Part shown: positions 50,637 to 59,996 of the stretch, piece by piece
Position numbering within the stretch: the stretch's first letter is position 1
How the letters are laid out: the number at the start of each line of letters is the position of its first letter
Assembly (NCBI GenBank): GCA_947495915.1
Contig: CANMAW010000002.1
Coordinates: forward strand, 496,001-560,000
Length of the DNA stretch: 64,000 bases
Reading direction: 5' to 3'
DNA from: Maribacter algarum (ex Lu et al. 2025) (nom. illeg.)
Lineage (GTDB): Bacteria; Bacteroidota; Bacteroidia; Flavobacteriales; Flavobacteriaceae
Notes under the pieces: model-generated
Seen by the model: only the letters and a program-made list of their open reading frames with translations
Databases searched by the model: none
Told to the model about the DNA's origin: nothing
Translations under genes and position numbers: made by a program

Positions 50637-51969
50637 GTTGAAACTTATTATTCGACGCGAATATTTGGCTAAGGTTAGGAATAAATCTTTTATTATCATG
50701 ACTTTTTTGAGTCCATTGTTAATGGTAGGTATGGTAGTTTTGGTTGCTTATTTGGCTAAATTAAATGATAACGAGAAACGAATTATTGCAGTTTTAAATG
50801 AAAGTGAATTCTTTTCGAAAGACTTTACAACAGATGCAACCACCGGTTACGTTCATTTTGACAAAATAAATCTCGAAGTTGCAAAAGACTCAACCGCTGG
50901 TTTAGGGTTTTATGGACTATTATATATACCCAATAATACCCATGTAGAAGATGTTGCTGAAAATGCGTTTTTTTATTCAAAAGAGGCGGCGAACACCTCG
51001 GTGTTAGGTAATATTGAAGCCGTTTTTCAAAAACGATTACGGTTGCAAAAACTTCAAGATTTAGGAATGTCTTCTGAACAATTTGAAGCTTTGGGTGATA
51101 AGTACGAGATACAAACGGCTACTTTTGCGGGACAACAAAATCTAAAGGGCATCAATGAGCTTAAAGCAGCAATTGGGGGTGCGTTCGGTTATCTTATTAT
51201 GATGTTTATTATCATTTATGGTGGCTTTGTAATGAGAAGTGTTATCGAAGAAAAAACCAGTAGAATTATTGAAGTGATTATTTCTTCAGTAAAACCATTT
51301 CAATTAATGATGGGTAAAATTGTCGGAACTGCTTTGGCAGGAATAACTCAATTTGCTATTTGGATAGTTTCTGCTTCGTTGTTATTTTTTGTAGCTTTTT
51401 TATTGTTTGATATTGACCCATCAGTACTAGGGAACAAAGCAGAATTAACATCAAATATGGGGGTTAACATGCCTATGAATTTACCTTCTGGAAACGAAAG
51501 TGTTGAGCAATATTTAAGAGAGTTTTTTAAATTACCCCTGGCAATGTTAGTCACATTCTTTTTGATATATTTTATCTTAGGTTACCTTATTTATAGTTCA
51601 ATTTATGCAGCAATTGGTGCAGCCGTCGACAATGAAACCGATACGCAGCAATTTATTTTTCCAATTATTTTACCACTAATGTTAGCTATTTATGTGGGTT
51701 TCTTTTCTGTATTTAGTAATCCACATGGCCCCATAGCTGTTGGTTTTTCTCTTTTTCCTTTAACTTCGCCTATTGTAATGCTTATGCGATTGCCAAATGG
51801 CATTGGTGAAGGTGGCGTGCCAGTCTGGCAAGTAATTACTTCTATCATCTTATTAATTGGTACTTTTATAGCAATAGTATGGTTGGCTTCTAAAATTTAT
51901 CGCATAGGAATTTTAATGTATGGCAAAAAACCAAGCTACAAACAACTATTTAAATGGTTGCGCTACTAA
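50629..51969 (+). CDS. ABC-2 type permease (NatB-like)
   Basis: Membrane subunit of 446 residues. One N-terminal membrane segment (about 20-42), a periplasmic domain (about 45-180) and a cluster of five to six C-terminal membrane segments match the NatB layout. RSVIEEKTSRIIEVIISSVKPFQLMMGKI at about 204 is the family signature region. ATG at 50629 preferred over 50623. Substrate unknown; Na+ or a toxic compound. Confidence 0.87.
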   Translation: MNKLKLIIRREYLAKVRNKSFIIMTFLSPLLMVGMVVLVAYLAKLNDNEKRIIAVLNESEFFSKDFTTDATTGYVHFDKINLEVAKDSTAGLGFYGLLYIPNNTHVEDVAENAFFYSKEAANTSVLGNIEAVFQKRLRLQKLQDLGMSSEQFEALGDKYEIQTATFAGQQNLKGINELKAAIGGAFGYLIMMFIIIYGGFVMRSVIEEKTSRIIEVIISSVKPFQLMMGKIVGTALAGITQFAIWIVSASLLFFVAFLLFDIDPSVLGNKAELTSNMGVNMPMNLPSGNESVEQYLREFFKLPLAMLVTFFLIYFILGYLIYSSIYAAIGAAVDNETDTQQFIFPIILPLMLAIYVGFFSVFSNPHGPIAVGFSLFPLTSPIVMLMRLPNGIGEGGVPVWQVITSIILLIGTFIAIVWLASKIYRIGILMYGKKPSYKQLFKWLRY

Positions 51970-51971
51970 GA

Positions 51972-52835
51972 ATGGAAAAGTTAGAAAGTATATTCGATAG
52001 TATAAAAGACTTTTTGTCATATCGTATTTATGATAGTGATACGGTACACTTAAGTGTAAGTACATTTTTGACCATACTAATAGCACTTTTTGCGGTAACC
52101 TTAGTTTTGAGAGTAGTTCATAAATTGGTTACAGCTAAACTTCCGGAAGAGGATAAAAATAAGTTTATCAGTATTTTCGGTTTTTTAAAGTATTTGTTTT
52201 ACATACTTGTAGTTGCAACTATACTGCATTCATCGGGCGTTAATCTTACGGTTCTTCTAACGGCTTCGACAGCTTTGTTTGTTGGTATTGGTTTTGCTTT
52301 GCAATATCTATTTCAAGACATCATTTCTGGTATTTTAATTATACTCGATCAATCATTACATGTTAGTGATATCATAGAAGTAGAAGGCAAAGTGGGTCGC
52401 GTATTTGAAATTAGGTTACGAACAACACGTGCATTAACAAGAGACGACAAAGTTATTGTAATTCCGAATCATAAATTCTTGACCGATAGCATATACAACT
52501 ATACTCAAAACCATAAAACAACTAGAGAATCGGTAAAAGTAGGCGTAGCGTATGGAAGCGATGTAAATTTAGTTACTCAAATATTAGAAGAAGTTGCAAC
52601 TACGCAAAAGACAATTTTGAAAAATCCGAAACCATTTGTTTTGTTTGAAGATTTTGGTGATTCGGCATTGCTTTTTTCTTTAAATTATTATATCACAGAT
52701 AGTTTCAGTGATCCTCGTACTAAAAGTGCGATGCGATATGAGATTGATTCAAGATTTCGAGCAGAGCAAATAACCATACCATTTCCACAACGCGATGTGC
52801 ATCTATTTCAAAATAGCAATACCGCTGAACACTAA
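51972..52835 (+). CDS. MscS-family mechanosensitive channel
   Basis: 287 residues. Membrane segments near 27-48, 60-83 and the pore region TASTALFVGIGFALQYLFQDIISG (about 95-118), followed by the beta domain (VSDIIEVEGKVGRVFEI) and a long cytoplasmic part. Starts 2 bases after the permease stop, so co-transcribed with the ABC exporter. Confidence 0.92.
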   Translation: MEKLESIFDSIKDFLSYRIYDSDTVHLSVSTFLTILIALFAVTLVLRVVHKLVTAKLPEEDKNKFISIFGFLKYLFYILVVATILHSSGVNLTVLLTASTALFVGIGFALQYLFQDIISGILIILDQSLHVSDIIEVEGKVGRVFEIRLRTTRALTRDDKVIVIPNHKFLTDSIYNYTQNHKTTRESVKVGVAYGSDVNLVTQILEEVATTQKTILKNPKPFVLFEDFGDSALLFSLNYYITDSFSDPRTKSAMRYEIDSRFRAEQITIPFPQRDVHLFQNSNTAEH

Positions 52836-52861
52836 GATAAGCCTACCGCCGTTTAACCCGT

Positions 52862-53728
52862 ATGAACCAATTTCAAATTTGTTTTTTACTTTTTATAATA
52901 GGTTTGTTTGGTTTTGGTCAAACTCCTGATTTACTTCGATTAGAGCATACAACAATTCCTGAAAATAAAACCGGAATACGAACTACACGAAGTCGGGCAG
53001 TTATTAATGTTCCTTTTAAAATTAAAGAAACAAATTACCTAGTTATTGGTGCTGAATATAATCGTTATGATTTTAGAATAGGAGTGCCTTTTCCTTTTGA
53101 AACAAGAACTTTTGAAAGACTTCATATTGTTGATGTTAATTTGGGATATACTTTTAAATGGAATGAAGAATGGCGATTTATAGGAGCCATTCAACCAAGA
53201 TTGGCATCAAACTTTATTGTAGGTATCGAGAATAACGATTTCAGAATGAACCTTGCCGGGGTAATGATGAAGCAAAAGAAAGACATTGATAAACCATTTA
53301 GTTTGGTGATTGGTCTTTCATATAACAGTGCTACGGGCCTACCATTTCCACTGCCAATTTTGAACTATAATGTTCGTTTTCACCCAAATTGGTCATATAC
53401 TGTTGGTATTCCTAGGTTTGATTTTAAATATCATTCGAATAACGAAAAACACATTATAAATATGGCCAGTTTTTTAGATGGTTATTTTATAAACCTACAA
53501 AATGAACTGTTATTGCCGAATGATCAAGTAGGTACTGCTGTATCTTTATCAGCTTTGGTGATTTCAACCGGGTATCAGTACAAATTCACAAAAGAAATAT
53601 CACTGTATGCGGTTATGGGCTATTCGGTGATTCAAGAAGGATTAATTAGAAATGGAAATAGAGCTTATATCTTGAATAACGATGGAAATATTTATCTTAG
53701 AACAGGATTTAAAATAGGAATTTTTTAA
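52862..53728 (+). CDS. Outer-membrane barrel protein (DUF6268-like)
   Basis: 288 residues with a signal peptide ending near GFGQ (19). Regular amphipathic strands run throughout and it ends in an aromatic strand (YLRTGFKIGIF). The pattern resembles DUF6268 barrels; that name is from memory of the pattern. Between an MscS gene and a response regulator. Function unknown. Confidence 0.65.
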   Translation: MNQFQICFLLFIIGLFGFGQTPDLLRLEHTTIPENKTGIRTTRSRAVINVPFKIKETNYLVIGAEYNRYDFRIGVPFPFETRTFERLHIVDVNLGYTFKWNEEWRFIGAIQPRLASNFIVGIENNDFRMNLAGVMMKQKKDIDKPFSLVIGLSYNSATGLPFPLPILNYNVRFHPNWSYTVGIPRFDFKYHSNNEKHIINMASFLDGYFINLQNELLLPNDQVGTAVSLSALVISTGYQYKFTKEISLYAVMGYSVIQEGLIRNGNRAYILNNDGNIYLRTGFKIGIF

Positions 53729-53738
53729 ACGCGCACGT

Positions 53739-54902
53739 ATGTCAAAAATATTGGTAGTTGAAGACGAATCTGCAATTCGAAGAGTTTTAGTTAAAATTCT
53801 ATCAGAAGAAAATGATAGTTATCAACTCGAGGAAGCCGAAGATGGTTTAAGAGGTCTTGAAGCAATTAAAAATAAAGATTATGATTTGGTGCTTTGTGAT
53901 ATTAAAATGCCCAAAATGGATGGGGTAGAAGTGCTTGAGGCGGCGCGGAAAATTAAACCTGAAATTCCTTTTATTATGATTTCAGGTCATGGTGACTTAG
54001 ATACTGCTGTAAATACAATGCGTGCAGGTGCATTTGATTATATTTCGAAACCGCCAGATTTGAATAGATTACTGACAACAGTTAGAAATGCTTTAGATCG
54101 TAAAGAGCTTGTTGTGGAGAATAAAATTCTCAAGAAAAAAGTGAGCAAAAATTATGAAATGGTTGGTGATAGCGATGAAATAAGCGCTATTAAAAATATG
54201 ATTGAAAAGGTGGCCCCTACAGATGCCCGCGTACTTATAACGGGCTCAAATGGTACCGGTAAAGAACTGGTCGCTCATTGGCTACATGAAAAAAGCCCAA
54301 GAAGTGCTGCTCCATTTATTGAAGTCAACTGTGCTGCAATTCCTTCTGAATTGATTGAAAGCGAATTATTTGGTCATGTTAAAGGTGCTTTTACCTCGGC
54401 AGTTAAAGACCGTGCTGGTAAATTTGAGGCGGCTAATAAAGGAACTATTTTTCTAGATGAGATTGGTGATATGAGTTTATCGGCTCAAGCAAAAGTTCTT
54501 AGAGCTTTACAAGAAAGTAAAATTTCAAGAGTTGGTACTGATAAAGATATAAAAGTTGATGTTCGTGTAATTGCTGCAACTAACAAAAATCTGAAAAAAG
54601 AGATAGAAGATGGTAAATTTCGAGAAGATCTTTATCATCGCTTGGCGGTTATATTAATAAAAGTGCCTGCTTTAAATGATCGGCGTGATGATATACCATT
54701 GTTAATTAATCATTTTAGCTCCAAAATAACGTCCGAACAAGGTATGGCCAAAAAAACCTTTTCTGATAAAGCAGTGAAGTTATTAAAAGCTTATGACTGG
54801 ACGGGTAACATTCGAGAATTAAGAAATGTGGTCGAACGGTTAATTATATTAGGTGGCAAAGAAGTAACAGAGGAAGATGTTAAGCTATTTGCTAGCAAAT
54901 AG
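53739..54902 (+). CDS. NtrC-type response regulator lacking a DNA-binding domain
   Basis: 387 residues: a receiver domain (1-120) with phospho-acceptor D54 and an acidic pocket (VVEDE), and an AAA+ domain (about 145-380) with Walker A GSNGTGKE at 169-176, the sigma-54 contact loop GAFTSA at 216-221 (normally GAFTGA) and the arginine finger region. It ends at the last helix of the AAA+ C-subdomain, so the Fis-type HTH of NtrC is missing. No sensor kinase is adjacent. Confidence 0.9.
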   Translation: MSKILVVEDESAIRRVLVKILSEENDSYQLEEAEDGLRGLEAIKNKDYDLVLCDIKMPKMDGVEVLEAARKIKPEIPFIMISGHGDLDTAVNTMRAGAFDYISKPPDLNRLLTTVRNALDRKELVVENKILKKKVSKNYEMVGDSDEISAIKNMIEKVAPTDARVLITGSNGTGKELVAHWLHEKSPRSAAPFIEVNCAAIPSELIESELFGHVKGAFTSAVKDRAGKFEAANKGTIFLDEIGDMSLSAQAKVLRALQESKISRVGTDKDIKVDVRVIAATNKNLKKEIEDGKFREDLYHRLAVILIKVPALNDRRDDIPLLINHFSSKITSEQGMAKKTFSDKAVKLLKAYDWTGNIRELRNVVERLIILGGKEVTEEDVKLFASK

Positions 54903-54941
54903 TCTAAACTAATTTTTGTTATAAGTTCAAAATAACAATTA

Positions 54942-55643
54942 TTATTTGCTTGGTTGTTCTACGCAACCTTCTAAGGCTTGTAAAGCAGCAGCTGTTATTT
55001 CTTTAGTTCGTAGATTGTAATATTTTTTACCTTCAGAAAGGTTTTGTTTTAACAATTGTTGTTCGCATTGCTCGTATATTTTTATAGCATAATTTCGAGC
55101 TTCAGAGCAACTTACGGATTCTACTACCGTTTGCAATGACGACTCATAATTTAATAAAGCTTTATCAATGCGTAACTGCATATCTGTTTTGGTAGTTGTT
55201 AAACCCTCCAATTTGTTTTCAGCTTCAACAGCATTGTTCATTGCAAAATCTTTTGAATTAAAAGCAGTATCGTGCATGTCATGTTGTTCAAGTGCATCAT
55301 AAGTATCTGTGATATGTTGTAGTGCTTCGTTCAATAGTATTTTAGTACCGTTTAATGAAGTAGACCGTACTGCTGCTTTCAAGTTGATTAAACTTTCTTC
55401 CATGCTTACTTCGGCATCTACGCATCCGCATTCGTTAAATTTTGTTGCAGTATTTTGTATTCCCTTTATAGCTTTGTATATAAAAAAGCGAGCTTTATTA
55501 ATGTTATTCTCGGTCAGGGCATTTTCTGTTTGGCTTTGTACAAAACCAATATTTGAGAGTGCATAATTACATGCGTCAGTTGTAGTAAAAGAAGAGAAGA
55601 GGCTAAAAGCCAATAGCGTTAAGAGAACGTAAAATTTCTTCAT
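54942..55643 (-). CDS. Secreted helical protein of unknown function
   Basis: 233 residues with a signal peptide ending near 22-24. The mature part is all helical with seven cysteines (for example FNECGCVDAE, VSCSEARNYA, YEQCEQQ, LEGCVEQ). Several helices look mutually similar, suggesting an internal duplication. Not recognised as a known family. Convergent with the response regulator. Confidence 0.6.
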   Translation of the reverse strand: MKKFYVLLTLLAFSLFSSFTTTDACNYALSNIGFVQSQTENALTENNINKARFFIYKAIKGIQNTATKFNECGCVDAEVSMEESLINLKAAVRSTSLNGTKILLNEALQHITDTYDALEQHDMHDTAFNSKDFAMNNAVEAENKLEGLTTTKTDMQLRIDKALLNYESSLQTVVESVSCSEARNYAIKIYEQCEQQLLKQNLSEGKKYYNLRTKEITAAALQALEGCVEQPSK

Positions 55644-55842
55644 ATTGTAGGTTTAGTAGGCATGTAATACTTTGGGAATATTACGGGGGTAAAATTACCA
55701 GTTATAGAGAACTGCACCCATTTTATTCGTTAGAACCTACCAGTTTTACGATTACTAGTTGAAGTGAAGATATTGACTGTTGAACAACCGTTTTTTTTAA
55801 CAATTTGAACAATTCAACGATAAAAAATTCTATCTTTTGCCT

Positions 55843-56724
55843 ATGAATAAAGTAAATATTAAAGAGTTTAAAGTTGAGAAAACCGTAAAACTTGCAAATT
55901 TAGAGACTAATAGAAATTTACAAGCTTCTGAAAAAGTATTAAAGAAAGAGTTAAAGGTTATTCGAAGAGAGTTGGGTGAGTTTCAAGATACGCTATATGC
56001 ACATGGTAAATATAGCGTGCTAATTTGCTTACAGGGTATGGATACTGCCGGTAAAGACAGCTTAATTAGAGAGGTGTTTAAAGATTTCAATGTTAGAGGG
56101 GTAGTGGTACATAGTTTTAAAGTGCCTACAGAACTCGAATTGAAACATGATTATTTATGGCGTCATTATATAGCCCTACCTGCAAAAGGAAAATTTGGGG
56201 TATTTAATAGAACACATTATGAGAATGTATTGGTAACAAGAGTGCATCCTGAATATATAATGGGTGAACATATTCCTGGTATACATAAAGTTGCTGATAT
56301 TGATCAAAATTTTTGGAATAAGCGATTTGACCAAATCAATAATTTCGAAAAACATATAGCCCAAAACGGAACACTTGTTTTTAAGTTCTTTTTAAATCTA
56401 TCAAAAGAAGAACAAAAAAATCGATTGCTACGAAGATTAGCATTGAAAAGTAAAAATTGGAAGTTTTCACCTGGTGATTTAAAAGAGCGTAAACTGTGGG
56501 ATTCCTATCAGCTTTGCTATGAGGAAGCTATTAATAAAACTTCAAAAAGCCATGCACCATGGTTTGTAATTCCAGCAGATAATAAAAAAGCGGCTAGAGT
56601 TATCGTTGCCTCAATTTTGCTGCAAGAGTTAAAAAAATACAAAGATATTGTAGAACCAGAACTAACTGAAAAAATTAAAGCTAATTTAGGCACTTATAAA
56701 TCGGAGTTAGAAAACGAAAAATAA
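55843..56724 (+). CDS. ppk2: Polyphosphate kinase 2
   Basis: 293 residues, single PPK2 domain that transfers phosphate between polyphosphate and nucleotides. The P-loop GMDTAGKDSLIREVF is near 65-79, FNRTHYENVLVTRVHPE near 122-138 is the lid region, and WKFSPGDLKERKLWDSY follows. The ATG at 55843 is preferred over a TTG two codons upstream. Its stop overlaps the next gene start (TAATG). Confidence 0.93.
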   Translation: MNKVNIKEFKVEKTVKLANLETNRNLQASEKVLKKELKVIRRELGEFQDTLYAHGKYSVLICLQGMDTAGKDSLIREVFKDFNVRGVVVHSFKVPTELELKHDYLWRHYIALPAKGKFGVFNRTHYENVLVTRVHPEYIMGEHIPGIHKVADIDQNFWNKRFDQINNFEKHIAQNGTLVFKFFLNLSKEEQKNRLLRRLALKSKNWKFSPGDLKERKLWDSYQLCYEEAINKTSKSHAPWFVIPADNKKAARVIVASILLQELKKYKDIVEPELTEKIKANLGTYKSELENEK

Positions 56725-58103
56725 TGAAGAAAATCGCTTTTATTTTATTCTTGGTGGTATTGCAAGGTTTAGCACAAACCAAAGACGAACAGCAAATTAG
56801 ATCAATTTATGATGTCGCTCTTAAAGAAGGTAAGGCTTATCATTGGCTGAATTATTTGTCAAACCAAATTGGGGGGCGTCTTTCGGGTTCTGTACAGGCA
56901 CAGCAAGCGGTAGATTACACTAAAGCACAAATGGATGCTCTAGGTCTTGATCGTGTTTGGTTGCAGCCGGTTATGGTACCTAAATGGGTGCGAGGTACAC
57001 CAGAGTTTGCGTATATAGAAACCGAGCCAGGCGTTACCACAAATGTGCCGATTTGTGCATTAGGTGGTTCAATTGCTACTGCCGGAAGAGGAGTGAAAGC
57101 TAATGTTATTGAGGTTCATAGTTTAGAAGAATTAGAATCTTTAGGAAAAGAAAAAATATCAGGTAAAATTGTATTTTTTAACCGTCCTATGGATCCAGCT
57201 TTAATAAACACGTTTGGAGCATATTCTGGAGCAGTTGATCAACGCGGAGGAGGAGCAGCGGTAGCTGGTAAATATGAAGCCTTGGGTGTAATAGTACGAT
57301 CAATGAATTTACGTTTAGATGATTATCCTCATGCTGGAGGTATGAGTTATGGTGATTTAGCAGAGGCAGAGCGAATTCCTGCTGCAGCCATAAGTACCAA
57401 TGGTGCAGATTTGTTAAGTGCTACATTAAAATTGAATCCGGATATCCAGTTCTTTTTTAAATTAAATTGTAAGCAGCTAGAAGATGTTGAGTCGTACAAT
57501 GTTATCGGTGAAATAAAAGGGAGTACGCATCCTGATGAAATTATGGTTGTTGGTGGCCACTTAGATTCTTGGGATTTAGGTGATGGATCACATGATGACG
57601 GCGCAGGTTGTGTTCAAAGTATGGAGGTTTTAAGAATTATGAAAGAAATTGGTTATAAACCAAAAAGAACCATTCGAACTGTTTTGTATATGAATGAAGA
57701 AAATGGCTTAAGGGGTGGACTGAAATATGCCGAAATAGCAAAAAATAAAAAAGAAAATCATGTTTTTGCATTAGAAAGTGACTCTGGCGGCTTTACTCCT
57801 AGAGGATTCAGTTTTGACGCATCAGATAATCAAATTAACCAAGTTAACGATTGGGCAAATTTATTTAAACCATACGATGTTCATTTGTTTGTAAAAGGAT
57901 ATGCAGGGGCAGACATTAATCCATTGAAACATGACGGTATGGTTTTAGCCGGGTTACGACCAGACTCGCAACGTTATTTTGATCATCATCATGCAGAAAA
58001 TGATACATTTGAACATGTTAATAGAAGAGAGCTAGAGTTAGGTGCTGCGGCAATGACCAGTTTGATGTACTTGTTTGATCAATACGGAACCTTTCCTAAA
58101 TAA
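56724..58103 (+). CDS. Secreted M28-family aminopeptidase/carboxypeptidase Q-like
   Basis: Zinc peptidase of 459 residues with a signal peptide ending near GLAQ (17). A PA-type insert lies at about 125-250. Zinc ligands are in GGHLDSWDLGDGSHDDGAG (about 275-293), NEENGLRGG (about 325), LESDSGGF and HHHAENDTFEHV. Coupled to ppk2 by a one-base overlap. Confidence 0.9.
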   Translation: MKKIAFILFLVVLQGLAQTKDEQQIRSIYDVALKEGKAYHWLNYLSNQIGGRLSGSVQAQQAVDYTKAQMDALGLDRVWLQPVMVPKWVRGTPEFAYIETEPGVTTNVPICALGGSIATAGRGVKANVIEVHSLEELESLGKEKISGKIVFFNRPMDPALINTFGAYSGAVDQRGGGAAVAGKYEALGVIVRSMNLRLDDYPHAGGMSYGDLAEAERIPAAAISTNGADLLSATLKLNPDIQFFFKLNCKQLEDVESYNVIGEIKGSTHPDEIMVVGGHLDSWDLGDGSHDDGAGCVQSMEVLRIMKEIGYKPKRTIRTVLYMNEENGLRGGLKYAEIAKNKKENHVFALESDSGGFTPRGFSFDASDNQINQVNDWANLFKPYDVHLFVKGYAGADINPLKHDGMVLAGLRPDSQRYFDHHHAENDTFEHVNRRELELGAAAMTSLMYLFDQYGTFPK

Positions 58104-58172
58104 TTGATTTAGATGATTATTTGATATAGATATTCGATACATGATCTAGTAATATCTAAAAACTAAAATTGT

Positions 58173-58180
58173 TACCTTTG
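58173..58180 (+). promoter_or_regulatory. -7 box TACCTTTG of the immunophilin gene
   Basis: Exact TAnnTTTG match 21 bases before the ATG at 58202. It overlaps an upstream in-frame TTG, ruling that start out. Confidence 0.6.
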
Positions 58181-58201
58181 CATTTCATAAAATTTACAAA
58201 A

Positions 58202-59134
58202 ATGCAAGAAGGAATTTACGCAAAATTTAATACTTCAAAAGGAGAAATAGTAGTCAGATTGACTCACGATAAAACACCTGGCACCGTTGGTAATTTTGTT
58301 GCTTTAGCTGAGGGCAAGCAAGAAAATACAGCTAAATCTAAAGGAGAAGGTTATTACGATGGTCTAAAGTTTCATAGAGTGATACCCGACTTCATGATTC
58401 AAGGTGGATGCCCTCAAGGTACCGGTACTGGTGATGCTGGCTATAAATTTGACGATGAATTTCACTCGGATTTAAAACATGATAAACCTGGCGTATTGTC
58501 TATGGCCAATGCTGGACCTGGTACTAATGGCAGCCAATTTTTTATAACCCATGTTGCAACGCCGTGGTTAGATAACAAACATACAGTTTTTGGTCATGTA
58601 ACTTCAGGTCAAGATATTGTAGATGCTGTGGCTCAAGGTGATGTAATCGAAAGCTTAGAAATAGTTCGTGAAGGCGAAGAGGCAAAGAAATGGGATGCTC
58701 TTGCCGCTTTTGAAACCTTTAAAGGTGCCGGCGCAGAAAGATTGGCGGTAGAAAAAGCAAAACAAGCGGCAGAGTTGGATAAGGTTGCTGCTGGTTTTGA
58801 TGAAACAGCAAGTGGTTTGCGTTATAAGATTATTCAAAAAGGAGATGGAAACAAAGCTGAACCTGGTCAGAAGGTTTCTGTTCATTACGAAGGTTCATTG
58901 TTGAATGGGCAGGTTTTTGATTCATCGTACAAACGTAATCAGCCTATTGATTTTCAGTTAGGAGTTGGCCAAGTAATTAAAGGCTGGGATGAAGGAATAT
59001 CACTTTTACAAGTTGGTGATAAAGCCCGATTCGTAATACCCTCTGATTTAGGTTATGGAGGCGCAGGAGCAGGTGGAGTTATACCACCTAATGCAACTTT
59101 AATTTTTGATGTAGAATTAATGGGGGTGAATTAA
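58202..59134 (+). CDS. Cyclophilin-FKBP fusion peptidyl-prolyl isomerase
   Basis: 310 residues with two unrelated prolyl isomerase domains. Residues about 5-165 are a cyclophilin ([35 protein letters not shown]). Residues about 205-310 are an FKBP ([45 protein letters not shown]). About 40 residues of charged linker lie between. No signal peptide. It matches the known dual-family immunophilin arrangement described for flavobacteria. Confidence 0.93.
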   Translation: MQEGIYAKFNTSKGEIVVRLTHDKTPGTVGNFVALAEGKQENTAKSKGEGYYDGLKFHRVIPDFMIQGGCPQGTGTGDAGYKFDDEFHSDLKHDKPGVLSMANAGPGTNGSQFFITHVATPWLDNKHTVFGHVTSGQDIVDAVAQGDVIESLEIVREGEEAKKWDALAAFETFKGAGAERLAVEKAKQAAELDKVAAGFDETASGLRYKIIQKGDGNKAEPGQKVSVHYEGSLLNGQVFDSSYKRNQPIDFQLGVGQVIKGWDEGISLLQVGDKARFVIPSDLGYGGAGAGGVIPPNATLIFDVELMGVN

Positions 59135-59155
59135 CCATCACTTAATACATATAAT

Positions 59156-59194
59156 AGCCTCTTTGAATAAGAATAGTTCAAAGGGGCTTTTTTT
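59156..59194 (+). terminator. Terminator of the immunophilin gene
   Basis: A 12-bp stem AGCCTCTTTGAA / TTCAAAGGGGCT (one G-T pair), a 9-base loop and T7. Confidence 0.88.
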
Positions 59195-59358
59195 ATTAGG
59201 TAAATAAATTAAACCTAAAATAATAGCAACTATTTTTTATTAAGTGATGAATTTGCTCAATATAGGGCGTACTTTATTTGACCCATAGAATCATTTTTAA
59301 TTCAAAAAATGAACTCAATCGACCAATACGTGTTGATTTAACTGTTGTAATTATGCAA

Positions 59359-59451
59359 TTACCAGTTTTCTCTTTTACCTTCGGTAGCACTATAACGTAA
59401 TAAAGCAACGTTAACAATGACCACCACCACTAGAATACTAAAAACTATCAT
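59359..59451 (-). CDS. Possible 30-residue membrane peptide
   Basis: ATG at 59451 opens a frame with a hydrophobic N-terminal helix rich in valine and isoleucine (MIVFSILVVVVIVNVALL) and a charged tail ending TEGKRENW. The helix-plus-charged-tail layout is that of small bacterial membrane proteins. A TATATTTA (one mismatch to the -7 box) lies upstream. No Shine-Dalgarno. Confidence 0.4.
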   Translation of the reverse strand: MIVFSILVVVVIVNVALLRYSATEGKRENW

Positions 59452-59622
59452 ATTTGGGGATATTAGGAGGATAATCTGTTAATTAAATATAAGGATAATT
59501 TAATAGAGAACGCTTGTAATTATCAAATCTTATCATAAATACTGTTAAAATTTACAAATTCTCATGAATTCCTATTTTTTGTAAGCTCTTAATATTGTAA
59601 ACTCTGAAAATTTGACATAAAA

Positions 59623-59648
59623 AAACCCTGACTAAAAAGTCAGGGTTT
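59623..59648 (-). terminator. Terminator of csp
   Basis: A perfect 11-bp stem AAACCCTGACT / AGTCAGGGTTT with an AAAA loop and a T run on the minus strand. Confidence 0.92.
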
Positions 59649-59671
59649 AATACTATAAAAAAGTTTATTGC

Positions 59672-59866
59672 TTAGTCAATTACCTTCACATTAACGGCGT
59701 TCAATCCTTTTTTACCTTGTTGTAGTTCAAATTCTACAACATCACCCTCACGAACCTCGTCGATTAAGCCAGAAATGTGTACAAAATGATCTTCGTTCGA
59801 ACCTTCTTCAGTGATGAAACCATATCCTTTGGAATCGTTGAAGAACTTAACTGTTCCTTTACTCAT
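59672..59866 (-). CDS. Cold-shock domain protein
   Basis: 64 residues, a single OB-fold nucleic-acid-binding protein of the CspA family. RNP1 is KGYGFI and RNP2 is HFVHI; the N-terminus MSKGTVKFFNDSKGYGFI is typical of Bacteroidota Csp. It has its own promoter (TATCTTTG, 59902-59895 on the minus strand) with a leader of about 20 bases, and a terminator. Confidence 0.96.
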   Translation of the reverse strand: MSKGTVKFFNDSKGYGFITEEGSNEDHFVHISGLIDEVREGDVVEFELQQGKKGLNAVNVKVID

Positions 59867-59894
59867 AATACTAAAAATTAAAATTATTAAAAAA

Positions 59895-59902
59895 CAAAGA
59901 TA
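59895..59902 (-). promoter_or_regulatory. -7 box TATCTTTG of csp
   Basis: Exact TAnnTTTG match on the minus strand, 28 bases upstream of the csp start. Confidence 0.55.
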
Positions 59903-59996
59903 CTTTTTTTTTGGTTAATTCGCTGAATTTTTGCAAGTTATATTTAGATCAAGAAAGTGTAAAGAATTTAAATTGTAGGTATTGATTATCAATCTA

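Larger units (their letters stand above)
59135..59671. other. Gene-poor stretch between the immunophilin and csp
   Basis: It contains two terminators (59156-59194 and 59623-59648) and a possible 30-codon membrane peptide on the minus strand (59359-59451). Otherwise AT-rich sequence with nothing recognisable. Confidence 0.6.
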
